Positions 9,180 to 15,144 of a DNA stretch of 29,350 nucleotides are shown one piece after another. The notes under the pieces were generated by a model, which was not told where the DNA came from, did not search any database, and saw only the letters and a list, made by a program, of their open reading frames with translations. Position 1 is the stretch's first letter; every line of letters starts with the position of its first letter. A program made the translations under genes and the position numbers. Location of the stretch: IMG/VR virus record IMGVR_UViG_3300033571_004902, positions 1 through 29,350 of that record; one strand, 5' to 3'. This stretch comes from a virus.

Positions 9180-9185
9180 AATTAA

Positions 9186-10220
9186 ATGAATTCCTACCAA
9201 CCCAACTTCAATGACCCTCGTGTCAAGAAAAAAATTAAACGAGCTCTGGGCTTTGCCTGTTCCTCTCTAAGTGCTGATAAACCCAGACAGTGGGCTCGTG
9301 TTGAACTAGACAAGTGGTTAGGACATCAACACAGAGATTTAGGCGTTTGGTTGAGAGGGCGACTACTGATTACTCATTCAGAGAGATGGAATAGACTTAC
9401 AGGTGTATGTAAGTCATATCTACTGAACTTAGAGGGTGTGAGAGAATTAGATGAGATTTATTATGACTATCTAATAGCTAAACTCCCTATTGCCAACAAA
9501 GTCCAGAATATTGGTGTTGAGTGGGCTGAACAGGAGTACAAACAGCAACTTGACTCAGGTGATTTTACCTACAAAGAAAAAAGCCACAGACTTTGGAATG
9601 ACATTCAACGCTTGCCCACAGAAATACGCAGACCTCTGTTTACCAAACACGGCTATGAATATGAGTATGATATCAAGTGCTGTGCCCCCACACTAATACA
9701 TCAACTGGCTAGATCAGTAGGTATGACACGCCCCACTAAAACCCTAGATGAGTATCTCGCAGACAGACAACTCTACAGATTGGCACTTAGTGAACGTCTG
9801 GGCTGTGATTTGAAGCAGGCCAAAGAAATCATCAACGCTGTGTTTGCAGGTGCTAAACTAGGACCTGGAAATAGTATTGACGAAATCCTTAAAGGTAATA
9901 GACGTCAGTTAAACCTCTTGTCCTCTAATATTTGGTTTAAGAACTTACGCAAAGACATCAAGAAGTGTTGGGATGCTATCAAAGTCAGTAAAGGCATTAC
10001 CAAACTCAATAGTCGTACTAAGTGGATGATTTACTTTGAACTTGAAAGCTCTGTGATAAGTGTTGTGAGAAGTCATTTACAAAAAGAGAAGAACAAGTTC
10101 TTTCTTGAACATGACGGGTGGAGATGTGAGAGTTATGTAGATGAGAATGAGTTGAGAAGATCTGTGAGAACTAAAACAGGTTATGATGTTGAGTTTGAGT
10201 ATGTGAGGAATTATGTCTGA
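9186..10220 (+). CDS. Putative replication protein with polymerase-like palm motifs
   Basis: This 344-aa protein is the only clear replication candidate. Residues 160-175 (EYDIKCCAPTLIHQLA) resemble polymerase motif A, with Asp162 followed by Pro-Thr-Leu. Residues 209-222 (LKQAKEIINAVFAG) resemble motif B/O-helix of family A polymerases (Lys213, Asn217, Gly222). Residues 308-312 (EHDGW) resemble motif C, as in HDE of Pol I or HDS of T7 RNA polymerase. No exonuclease, helicase or zinc domain is visible, so it would be a very small polymerase or primase-polymerase. The N-terminal 90 residues are basic. No Shine-Dalgarno precedes the ATG; a hairpin and an A-rich stretch do. The family match is my reading of short motifs and could be wrong; a plasmid-type initiator is the alternative. 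Confidence 0.55.
   Translation: MNSYQPNFNDPRVKKKIKRALGFACSSLSADKPRQWARVELDKWLGHQHRDLGVWLRGRLLITHSERWNRLTGVCKSYLLNLEGVRELDEIYYDYLIAKLPIANKVQNIGVEWAEQEYKQQLDSGDFTYKEKSHRLWNDIQRLPTEIRRPLFTKHGYEYEYDIKCCAPTLIHQLARSVGMTRPTKTLDEYLADRQLYRLALSERLGCDLKQAKEIINAVFAGAKLGPGNSIDEILKGNRRQLNLLSSNIWFKNLRKDIKKCWDAIKVSKGITKLNSRTKWMIYFELESSVISVVRSHLQKEKNKFFLEHDGWRCESYVDENELRRSVRTKTGYDVEFEYVRNYV
9464..9503 (+). repeat. 40-bp direct repeat, copy inside the replication gene
   Basis: These 40 bases encode about residues 93-106 (YDYLIAKLPIANKV) of the replication-protein candidate. They are identical to 10229-10268, placed right after the same gene's stop codon. Flanking bases on both sides also show weaker similarity, so the original duplication was somewhat longer. 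Confidence 0.95.
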
Positions 10221-10228
10221 ATTATTAT

Positions 10229-10268
10229 TGACTATCTAATAGCTAAACTCCCTATTGCCAACAAAGTC
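10229..10268 (+). repeat. 40-bp direct repeat, copy downstream of the replication gene
   Basis: This is an exact copy of 9464-9503, starting 8 bases after the TGA at 10218-10220. It is non-coding here. It lies between the replication gene and the promoter region for the gene at 10352. It may be a recombination scar or a functional binding site. Confidence 0.95.
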
Positions 10269-10290
10269 TAAAACTTGGCAAAATTACCGC

Positions 10291-10319
10291 TTTACAAAGC
10301 TCATTAAATAAAGCATACT
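10291..10319 (+). promoter_or_regulatory. Possible sigma-70-type promoter
   Basis: TTTACA (10291-10296) and CATACT (10314-10319) are 17 bases apart, a fair -35/-10 pair upstream of the gene at 10352. Two TAAATAAAG copies (10305-10313, 10319-10327) overlap it, and they may themselves be the promoter element. The exact start cannot be decided from sequence. Confidence 0.45.
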
Positions 10320-10351
10320 AAATAAAGTAGAGTTTTAAGGAGATAACACTC

Positions 10352-10792
10352 ATGACAAAAAACAAAATTACATTTGATGACAAGGTCTTGATTACCAACA
10401 CAGTGGTCAACACAGTCAATCGCTACTGGATCATCTGCGAGGGCGAATTATTCAATCACGCAGAGTTCTGGGATGAGACATTTCACTCATTTACCAACGA
10501 GGACTGGGAAGATATGATGACAGTTATGGATATGCTCAAGGCAACCGCACCAGAGCTATTCACCTACAATGCAAACTCAGTTTTTGAAGATGTTAAAAAA
10601 ATACTTATCACAGAAGCTCATTCAGGCAACCCTCGTGCTCTTGATGCTCGCAAGCACAAGAAGACAGAGTTCAAAGCACTGATGAATATCAAAGACATAT
10701 TCAACGCTGTCACTGGCTATCAACAGCCTACAAAGTTTAAGAAGAAGGAAGAACCTACTCCGTTTGAGACATTCTTCCACACAGGAGATTAA
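10352..10792 (+). CDS. Unknown protein (146 aa), first gene of a small-gene cluster
   Basis: A soluble, mostly helical protein beginning MTKNKITFDDKVLITNTVVN and ending FETFFHTGD. It has a Trp/Glu/Asp-rich middle (NEDWEDMMTVMDML) and a basic patch near the C-terminus (DARKHKKTEFKA, KFKKKEE). AAGGAG sits 9 bases before the ATG, one of the strongest ribosome sites in the region. No family is recognised. It opens the cluster that carries the HNH-type proteins, one base before the next start codon. Its placement just after the replication gene suggests an early or middle function in DNA metabolism. Confidence 0.75.
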   Translation: MTKNKITFDDKVLITNTVVNTVNRYWIICEGELFNHAEFWDETFHSFTNEDWEDMMTVMDMLKATAPELFTYNANSVFEDVKKILITEAHSGNPRALDARKHKKTEFKALMNIKDIFNAVTGYQQPTKFKKKEEPTPFETFFHTGD

Positions 10793-10793
10793 A

Positions 10794-11225
10794 ATGGCAA
10801 GACGTTATGCACTACCAGAACACTGGGGCCGCTACAACTGGATGCTGTCAGTATGCAATAACCCCAATCACCCTGCGTATGACAAATACGGAGGCAGAGG
10901 CATTCAATGCTATTGGGGCCCAGGCAGTTATCGCGAGTTTGCCCACTGGCTTGAAACTACGCTAGGTCCTCGTCCTAGCCCACAGCACTGCCTCAACAGA
11001 AAAGACAAAGAAAAAGACTACTGCCCTAAAAACTTAGAATGGGCACTGCCACAACGCCGCAGTCGTTGCAACACACAGCAAAACAAATTTGCCAAGTATC
11101 GCAATCAAAGCAAGCCCCTGGCACAATGGGCTGATGAACTAGGAATCCCATACCACTCATTCCGCAGACGTATTGCACAGGGCATTTCTATCAAAGACAT
11201 CCTGAAAGAATATCGCAATGCCTAA
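10794..11225 (+). CDS. HNH/AP2-endonuclease-like protein with C-terminal helix-turn-helix
   Basis: This 143-aa protein matches the layout of phage HNH/AP2-type homing-endonuclease-like proteins. It has NWMLSVCNNPNHPAYDKYGG followed by RGI (residues 15-37), then LNRKDKEKDYCPKNLEWA (67-84) in the place of the usual DRxDNxGxYxPxNCRWA box. Residues 108-137 (PLAQWADELGIPYHSFRRRI) form a probable helix-turn-helix. The usual Asp-Arg start of the catalytic box reads Leu-Asn-Arg here, so nuclease activity is doubtful and a DNA-binding role is possible. I chose the ATG at 10794, with GGAG 7 bases upstream, over an upstream in-frame start. It overlaps the next gene by 8 bases. Confidence 0.7.
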   Translation: MARRYALPEHWGRYNWMLSVCNNPNHPAYDKYGGRGIQCYWGPGSYREFAHWLETTLGPRPSPQHCLNRKDKEKDYCPKNLEWALPQRRSRCNTQQNKFAKYRNQSKPLAQWADELGIPYHSFRRRIAQGISIKDILKEYRNA

Positions 11226-11541
11226 AAAATACAAAGATGAGTTTACCAATGAACGTCGTCTTGCCTATGTTCGCTTTACCAGTCAGTGCCGCTACAGAGA
11301 TGAAGAATGTAGTTTGACATTTAGTGAATTCTGCCAGTTCTGGAATACACAGAAACTTTGGCTTCAAAGAGGTCGCAATCCACAGAGTCTTGTTCTCACA
11401 CGCTATGACAACACCTTGCCTTGGAATACTGACAATTGTTGCATTATGACAAGACAGACTCAACTAGACATTAGAAACAAACGAAGATACGATCTTCAAT
11501 ATCAACACCTTTACAAGGAGGCTATCCCATATGGAGGATGA
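11218..11541 (+). CDS. HNH-like small DNA-binding protein
   Basis: This 107-aa basic protein has a region RLAYVRFTSQCRYRDEECSL followed by FSEFCQFW, then RGRNPQSLVLTRYDNTLPWN and NCCIMTR. This resembles the phage HNH-associated pattern in which a LTRxD box is followed by W, N and R positions. It appears related in design to the protein just upstream, suggesting an old duplication or a functional pair. Cys29, Cys54 is Leu/Trp-rich context rather than a clear zinc site, and the catalytic His is not obvious. It starts inside the end of the preceding gene and ends within the next one, so all three are tightly coupled. Confidence 0.6.
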   Translation: MPKKYKDEFTNERRLAYVRFTSQCRYRDEECSLTFSEFCQFWNTQKLWLQRGRNPQSLVLTRYDNTLPWNTDNCCIMTRQTQLDIRNKRRYDLQYQHLYKEAIPYGG

Positions 11542-11800
11542 TTTTTTCAAAGGTCTAAGAGACCCCTACGACCGCCTTGAGGAACTTGAAATCATCACAA
11601 CTGGACAGGCCATGGCCATGGAACAGATCAGTGAACAGATAAAAAATCATGCAGAGAATTTTGTTGGACTCAGTGATGGTCTAGTACAGATTACCAAAGT
11701 AATCAGAAACTTACAACTACAGACGCAAAGTCTAAATCAACAATTTCAAAACCTACACCACCGTGTTACTATTTTAGAAAAGGAAAAACACAATGACTGA
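11531..11800 (+). CDS. Small coiled-coil protein (89 aa)
   Basis: The protein is almost entirely helical with heptad spacing of Leu/Ile/Val (QISEQIKNHAENFVGLSDGL, VIRNLQLQTQSLNQQFQNL), so an oligomeric coiled coil is likely. There is no membrane segment. AAGGAGG lies 8 bases before the ATG, inside the end of the upstream gene. It overlaps the next gene by 8 bases. No family is recognised; it may be a scaffold for a complex or an inhibitor of a host protein. Confidence 0.65.
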   Translation: MEDDFFKGLRDPYDRLEELEIITTGQAMAMEQISEQIKNHAENFVGLSDGLVQITKVIRNLQLQTQSLNQQFQNLHHRVTILEKEKHND

Positions 11801-12068
11801 AGCAGCTTTACTCAAAAAGAAACCTCTACCAGATGACTTCCTCGCCAACAATGTTATCTATGAAATTGATATTTTAGTCTCTGGAGGTGCACAAGCTCGC
11901 GTACAAACCACTGACAAAGATCTTTACAATGAGATACTCACTGAACTCAAAGGTATTGGTATGTTTCATAGACAGCCAGTTAGAACTTGGGAAAGTCGTG
12001 AACACGCCGCAGCCGTAAAACCTAAAAAAGTCAAAGACAAGCCAGATAATGACACTGCTGTTTCTTGA
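11793..12068 (+). CDS. Unknown protein (91 aa)
   Basis: It begins MTEAALLKKKPLPDDFLANN, continues with a likely beta-alpha core (VIYEIDILVSGGAQARVQTT, LYNEILTELKGIGMF) and ends in a Lys/Pro/Asp-rich tail (KPKKVKDKPDND). AAAAGGAAAAA precedes the ATG. It is coupled to genes on both sides by short overlaps. No motif points to a function; the basic tail could contact nucleic acid. Confidence 0.65.
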   Translation: MTEAALLKKKPLPDDFLANNVIYEIDILVSGGAQARVQTTDKDLYNEILTELKGIGMFHRQPVRTWESREHAAAVKPKKVKDKPDNDTAVS

Positions 12069-12279
12069 TCAAAGTCAAATACACAAGCACAACATCACAC
12101 ACAGTGATCTGCAGGGCTGTGACTATGACACACTGAGATTGGGCTATTGGATTAAATCAGACAGCCCACAGGCAGTTTGGCTCACACTCAAAGGACTAAC
12201 ATTGAGACGATTGCACTACAATCCACAAAACTTGCCGCCCAAAATACCTAACAGTAAAAACCCTTTCTCGCAAGTTTGA
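12049..12279 (+). CDS. Unknown protein (76 aa), last gene of the cluster
   Basis: It begins MTLLFLDQSQIHKHNI and contains a Trp/Tyr-rich middle (LRLGYWIKSDSPQAVWLTLK). The start lies 20 bases inside the upstream gene with no clear ribosome site, so it would depend on coupling. A terminator begins 8 bases after its stop, which supports it as a real final gene. No family is recognised. Confidence 0.5.
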   Translation: MTLLFLDQSQIHKHNITHSDLQGCDYDTLRLGYWIKSDSPQAVWLTLKGLTLRRLHYNPQNLPPKIPNSKNPFSQV

Positions 12280-12286
12280 GGTTTTG

Positions 12287-12312
12287 AGCCCATAATTCTG
12301 TGGGCTTTTTAT
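12287..12312 (+). terminator. Rho-independent terminator
   Basis: AGCCCA (12287-12292) pairs with TGGGCT (12301-12306) around an 8-base loop, followed by a T-rich tract (TTTTATTT). It ends the cluster that starts at 10352. Its 5' context (TTTGAGCCC) is shared with the terminator at 13781. Confidence 0.82.
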
Positions 12313-12328
12313 TTGGTAAAATGAATAG

Positions 12329-12357
12329 TTGATTTTCTTATTTAGTTGTGCTACAAT
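12329..12357 (+). promoter_or_regulatory. Sigma-70 promoter with extended -10
   Basis: TTGATT (12329-12334) and TACAAT (12352-12357) are 17 bases apart, and TGC stands directly before the -10, giving an extended -10 box. This is the best sigma-70-type promoter in the genome. It lies between a terminator and the operon at 12392, and transcription would begin near 12364. It suggests early expression by host RNA polymerase. Confidence 0.78.
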
Positions 12358-12391
12358 AAACTATGTTCAACAGCACACAGAAAGGTGCAAA

Positions 12392-12589
12392 ATGAGAGTC
12401 AATAGATCCAAAATAGTTTGTCTTTTCCAAAATGACAAAACTAACATCAATTTGATTGCCCAAGGCTACAAGCCCTCTACAGATCACGTTCTTGCCAAAC
12501 TGATTTCTAAAAATGAATTGACTTTGAAACAGCAACAACAGATTCACAAGATTGGCTGTGAAGTTTATGGTTTGGAGGCTGCAGAATGA
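12392..12589 (+). CDS. Small unknown protein (65 aa), promoter-proximal
   Basis: The ATG at 12392 is preceded by AAAGG; an upstream in-frame start would overlap the promoter and is rejected. The protein begins MRVNRSKIVCLFQNDKTNIN and has a helical second half with a Gln/Lys-rich stretch (LTLKQQQQIHKIG), ending EAAE. It may be a small helix-turn-helix-like protein, but I cannot match a family. It is the first product of the sigma-70 operon, a usual place for host-takeover or regulatory proteins. Its stop overlaps the next ATG (AATGA). Confidence 0.65.
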   Translation: MRVNRSKIVCLFQNDKTNINLIAQGYKPSTDHVLAKLISKNELTLKQQQQIHKIGCEVYGLEAAE

Positions 12590-12789
12590 TCAATACTCGC
12601 TCATATCAAGATGACCAAGAAGTTCTAAAAGATTTGCAATATGATCTGATTCAGATTGAGCAAGAGATTGACGACGAATGGTCTAAAGAAGACTGTGATC
12701 ATTATCACATCAATCAACTTGAACACGCCCGTGCTCGTATCCGTCAAGATATTGAAGGACTGAAAATGTTTATGGAGACCGCAGAATGA
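12586..12789 (+). CDS. Small helical acidic protein (67 aa)
   Basis: The protein is strongly acidic and helical (DLIQIEQEIDDEWSKEDCDH, then QLEHARARIRQDIEGLK), probably a coiled-coil hairpin. It ends ETAE, close to the EAAE ends of other genes in this operon. A GGAGG inside the previous gene is 7 bases before the start, and the stop/start overlap by 4 bases. Acidic small proteins like this can mimic DNA or block host proteins, but that is only a possibility here. Confidence 0.65.
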   Translation: MINTRSYQDDQEVLKDLQYDLIQIEQEIDDEWSKEDCDHYHINQLEHARARIRQDIEGLKMFMETAE

Positions 12790-13109
12790 AACCTATTCCT
12801 AAACCAGTTCCAGATCAAAAGTTCCTTATTATGTTCCAGGATACTGTTGATGTTGACAGAGAACCTACTTGGATTATTGGTGTTAAACTGGGCCGCCGCT
12901 TTGTTTGGGACAATGACAACGAAGAACCTAATGTATTCAATGTTATCTTATCAGAACAAGACTTTGAAAAGTTCAAGAACTGGAGTAGCCTTTGTTCCTA
13001 TGACACCACCTGGCATTCAGTAAAGAAATTTCCTTGGTTCTGTGTTAAAGAATCAATGTTTGATAGTTTTATTTCTATGTTAGTAAAAATGAAAGAGGCT
13101 GCAGAATGA
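12786..13109 (+). CDS. Unknown protein (107 aa)
   Basis: It begins MKPIPKPVPDQKFLIMFQDT and is rich in Trp, Phe and Asp/Glu, with beta-prone segments (TWIIGVKLGRRFVWD, VFNVILSEQDFEKFKNW) and two Cys residues. It ends with EAAE. It overlaps both neighbours by 4 bases, with a GGAG ribosome site inside the upstream gene. No recognised domain; a soluble single-domain protein is likely. Confidence 0.65.
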   Translation: MKPIPKPVPDQKFLIMFQDTVDVDREPTWIIGVKLGRRFVWDNDNEEPNVFNVILSEQDFEKFKNWSSLCSYDTTWHSVKKFPWFCVKESMFDSFISMLVKMKEAAE

Positions 13110-13342
13110 TCTTAACACGAGAACAAGTTGAACTAATGACCTCAGAAGAGTGCTCTAAGCACCTCAAACTTCTGGACAAGAAATATCCTCTAGAAGAAAG
13201 TCTGCACCGCCTGACTCCAGAACTGTTCCAACAAGTTGACAGCATAGCCAACACTTTACTCTACTTAGAAGACCGTATCCGCTACTGTCAGCAAAGTGAG
13301 AATGCCGTTCAAGCCAACAAAATCAGATACGGTAGAGAATGA
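13106..13342 (+). CDS. Small helical protein (78 aa)
   Basis: The protein is mainly alpha-helical and charged (MILTREQVELMTSEECSKHL, then LYLEDRIRYCQQSENAVQAN). It starts at the repeated GAGGCTGCAGAATGATC junction that also joins the genes at 12586. No family is recognised. Its stop overlaps the start of the lipoprotein gene. Confidence 0.62.
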   Translation: MILTREQVELMTSEECSKHLKLLDKKYPLEESLHRLTPELFQQVDSIANTLLYLEDRIRYCQQSENAVQANKIRYGRE

Positions 13343-13593
13343 AACTTTTAATCACACTCCTCGCCACATTGACATTGAGTGGATGTGCAAGTAAATGCAC
13401 ACACGCTTGCCTATTTGGCTTTGGTCCAGGCAGTGATGCATTTGACGCAGTGGCCAACCATTATGATACCACAGACGCTTGTCAATACAAAGGCAAGCCA
13501 GAAGGCTATGCTCTGCCCTATTACTGCGGACATAAGAGCACCAAACATCGCATCACTGACCGTACGGGCAGAACATTGGGATACATCAAATGA
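13339..13593 (+). CDS. Small outer-membrane-type lipoprotein
   Basis: This 84-aa protein has a short signal peptide with a lipobox: MKLLITLLATLTLSGC, cleavage before Cys16. The mature part has four further Cys residues (Cys20, Cys24, Cys48, Cys63) that could form disulphides in the periplasm, and it ends with DRTGRTLGYIK. Phage lipoproteins of this size serve as outer spanins or as superinfection-exclusion proteins that block receptors. It is not Pro-rich, and no partner inner spanin overlaps it. Its sigma-70 operon also fits early expression, so exclusion is at least as likely as lysis. A host with an outer membrane is implied. Confidence 0.72.
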   Translation: MKLLITLLATLTLSGCASKCTHACLFGFGPGSDAFDAVANHYDTTDACQYKGKPEGYALPYYCGHKSTKHRITDRTGRTLGYIK

Positions 13594-13760
13594 ACTTTCC
13601 CATAAAGGTTAAACTCACTGACCTACGCTATCCCAACGTGGATTACATATTGACTATCAAGGATCTGCGTGATTGGCAGAACTTAAAAAGCATTGAAGAA
13701 ACTGGAAACTATTCAGTCGTAGAACTGGCACCCAAGAAACCTGTAACAGTCACAGCCTAA
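13590..13760 (+). CDS. Small unknown protein (56 aa)
   Basis: The frame begins MNFPIKVKLTDLRYPNVDYI and ends KKPVTVTA, with ATG overlapping the lipoprotein stop (AAATGA). The composition suggests a small beta/alpha domain. It is the last gene before a strong terminator, which supports it as real. No function can be assigned. Confidence 0.6.
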   Translation: MNFPIKVKLTDLRYPNVDYILTIKDLRDWQNLKSIEETGNYSVVELAPKKPVTVTA

Positions 13761-13780
13761 ACAAGGTTATTGACACTTTG

Positions 13781-13807
13781 AGCCCGCTAATATGCGGGCT
13801 TTTTTTT
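13781..13807 (+). terminator. Strong rho-independent terminator
   Basis: AGCCCGC (13781-13787) pairs perfectly with GCGGGCT (13794-13800) around TAATAT, followed by seven Ts. It separates the early small-gene operon from the packaging genes. The TAAATA motif begins 9 bases after it. Confidence 0.92.
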
Positions 13808-13814
13808 GGTTCCA

Positions 13815-13821
13815 CTAAATA
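13815..13821 (+). promoter_or_regulatory. Putative late promoter element CTAAATA before terS
   Basis: The 9-mer ACTAAATAT (13814-13822) recurs upstream of the capsid genes and before the origin-like region. No -35 box is present; that position is inside the terminator hairpin. By analogy with T4 late boxes, transcription would begin near the A of the ATG at 13827. Confidence 0.5.
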
Positions 13822-13826
13822 TCATT

Positions 13827-14288
13827 ATGGAAGAACCAAATGATATTCCCACCACCGTTATTCAGCCAAAACTAGAATACGATGAGGTAATCCCTTACAT
13901 AGAGGAACCAGTCAATCCCTCTAAGACTGGCAACAAACCCAAACAACTTGTGGCTGTTGAAGTATGGGGTTATGAAGTGGGCAGAGGCAGAAACAAGCGT
14001 GTGGTTGTGCCCAAAGATGTCTATGAACTGGCTGTGATAGGTTGCAATGACCGTGAGATCGCACGTTGGTTTGATATGGATGAAAATACTTTAAGATACA
14101 ACTTCAGCGACATAATGCTAAAAGGTCGTGAGGATTTGAAGCACACTTTAAGGCGTGCTATGATTAAAAACGCATTAGGTGGCAATGCGGCATTACAAAT
14201 CTTCCTTGCTAAAAACTTATTAGGCATGAGTGACAATCCTATTGACAGCGAAGAAAACAAACCCCTACCATGGCGGGATGAAGAATGA
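13827..14288 (+). CDS. terS: Terminase small subunit
   Basis: This 153-aa protein probably recognises phage DNA and loads the large terminase. Residues about 64-94 (DVYELAVIGCNDREIARWFD, then ENTLRYNF) form a helix-turn-helix. Residues 104-138 form a helical oligomerisation region (LKHTLRRAMIKNALGGNAAL, then LLGMSDNP), as in small terminases of many phages. It lies before the large terminase and portal. The ATG at 13827 is chosen. No Shine-Dalgarno is seen before it, and the mRNA may be leaderless (see 13815). A TTG further upstream would overlap the terminator T-tract. Confidence 0.8.
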   Translation: MEEPNDIPTTVIQPKLEYDEVIPYIEEPVNPSKTGNKPKQLVAVEVWGYEVGRGRNKRVVVPKDVYELAVIGCNDREIARWFDMDENTLRYNFSDIMLKGREDLKHTLRRAMIKNALGGNAALQIFLAKNLLGMSDNPIDSEENKPLPWRDEE

Positions 14289-14365
14289 CAGTTGATACTG
14301 CATTCTGGTGCCTATTCACCATAACAGTGCTGGCCATCATTATTGAATTTTTTAGACCACATTGA
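14285..14365 (+). CDS. 26-aa single-span membrane microprotein
   Basis: The frame reads MTVDTAFWCLFTITVLAIII followed by EFFRPH. Almost the whole chain is one transmembrane helix. Its ATG overlaps the terS stop and its TGA overlaps the ATG of the methyltransferase (TGATG), so it couples translation of both neighbours. It may act as a membrane peptide or may serve mainly as a coupling leader. Evidence is the clean overlap on both sides and the hydrophobic pattern. Confidence 0.5.
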   Translation: MTVDTAFWCLFTITVLAIIIEFFRPH

Positions 14366-15144
14366 TGACATACCAATTACACAATCAAGACTGCTTAGAG
14401 TGGATGAAGACACAGGCTGATGCCACTGTAGATATCATAGTGTCAAGCCCACCCTACAATAGAGGCATTGCCTACAATGGATACAAGGATCGTAGAACAG
14501 ACTATCTAGAATGGCAAAAACAAATATGGACAGAAGCCTGTCGCATACTTAAACCCACAGGACACTTGTTCTTAAACATCTGCGGCAATGGCAAGGATCC
14601 TTTTCTAGCCTATGAAGTAGCACGAGATGTTCCTTGGACAGTCCAGAACAATATTGTATGGGCCAAGGCTGTGGAGTTCAAAGGACACATCTACGGCCGT
14701 TCAACAGTGAATATCAACAGCAAGTATGTCTTACCACACGGACATGAAACTGTTTGGCATTTTACTCAAAAAGGCAAGACACCCATAAGTCTCAGTCAAT
14801 CAGCAGTGGGCTATCGTCCTGAATATGCTGAAGATAACTTTAAGAGAACTGGTCGCAAGACCCGTCCCACTACAACCTGTTGGCATATTCCATATGAAAC
14901 AACTGGCTACATGGGCAAGGCGGCTGCTACACTAAAAGGTGATAAAGGACATCCAGCAATATTCCCTAGAGACCTAGTGAGACATTGCCTAAATGTCGCT
15001 GGAGCACAACCTGGACAACGTGTTTATGATCCTTTCGCAGGCACAGGCACTACATTGGTAGTTGCTAAGGAAATGGGTTTAGTGGGCATAGGCACAGAGA
15101 TAGATCCAGACTACACTGCCTTCATACACGAAAGAATGCTCTAA
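14365..15144 (+). CDS. DNA methyltransferase (N4-cytosine/N6-adenine, beta-type order)
   Basis: This 259-aa enzyme transfers a methyl group from S-adenosylmethionine to DNA bases. Motif IV SPPY is at 28-31, with the target-recognition region in the middle. Motif I DPFAGTGTT is at 222-230, followed by GIGTEIDPDY. Motif IV before motif I is the beta-class order of the N6_N4_Mtase family. The SPPY form is common in N4-cytosine enzymes but also occurs in N6-adenine enzymes. It is a lone methyltransferase with no restriction gene beside it. Its place between the terminase genes suggests that it protects phage DNA or marks it for packaging. The start at 14365 is coupled to the microprotein stop. 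Confidence 0.9.
   Translation: MTYQLHNQDCLEWMKTQADATVDIIVSSPPYNRGIAYNGYKDRRTDYLEWQKQIWTEACRILKPTGHLFLNICGNGKDPFLAYEVARDVPWTVQNNIVWAKAVEFKGHIYGRSTVNINSKYVLPHGHETVWHFTQKGKTPISLSQSAVGYRPEYAEDNFKRTGRKTRPTTTCWHIPYETTGYMGKAAATLKGDKGHPAIFPRDLVRHCLNVAGAQPGQRVYDPFAGTGTTLVVAKEMGLVGIGTEIDPDYTAFIHERML

Larger units (their letters stand above)
8905..9185. other. Structured non-coding region, candidate replication origin
   Basis: At 281 bp this is the longest gene-free stretch in the genome. It is packed with inverted repeats: 8936-8946/8975-8985, 8988-8999/9043-9054 with a nested 9003-9008/9028-9033, 9061-9071/9169-9179 enclosing 9095-9101/9148-9154, and smaller hairpins at 9077-9091, 9109-9130 and 9155-9170. 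It lies directly before the replication-protein candidate. By analogy with phage and plasmid origins this fits an origin; a structured regulatory RNA or 5' leader of the downstream gene is the other main reading. I see no convincing reading frame in it. Confidence 0.6.

Noticed and set aside
8905-9185. tRNA or CRISPR in the structured region
   Set aside because: The stems do not form a cloverleaf with tRNA-like conserved loops, and there are no regularly spaced direct repeats.
13339-13593. Lipoprotein as outer spanin
   Set aside because: It is not Pro-rich, and no overlapping or adjacent inner-spanin-like gene with an N-terminal membrane helix was found, so I left the role open.
13379-13612. 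Second reading frame overlapping the lipoprotein gene
   Set aside because: It overlaps a frame with a clean lipobox, has no ribosome site and shows no recognisable composition.
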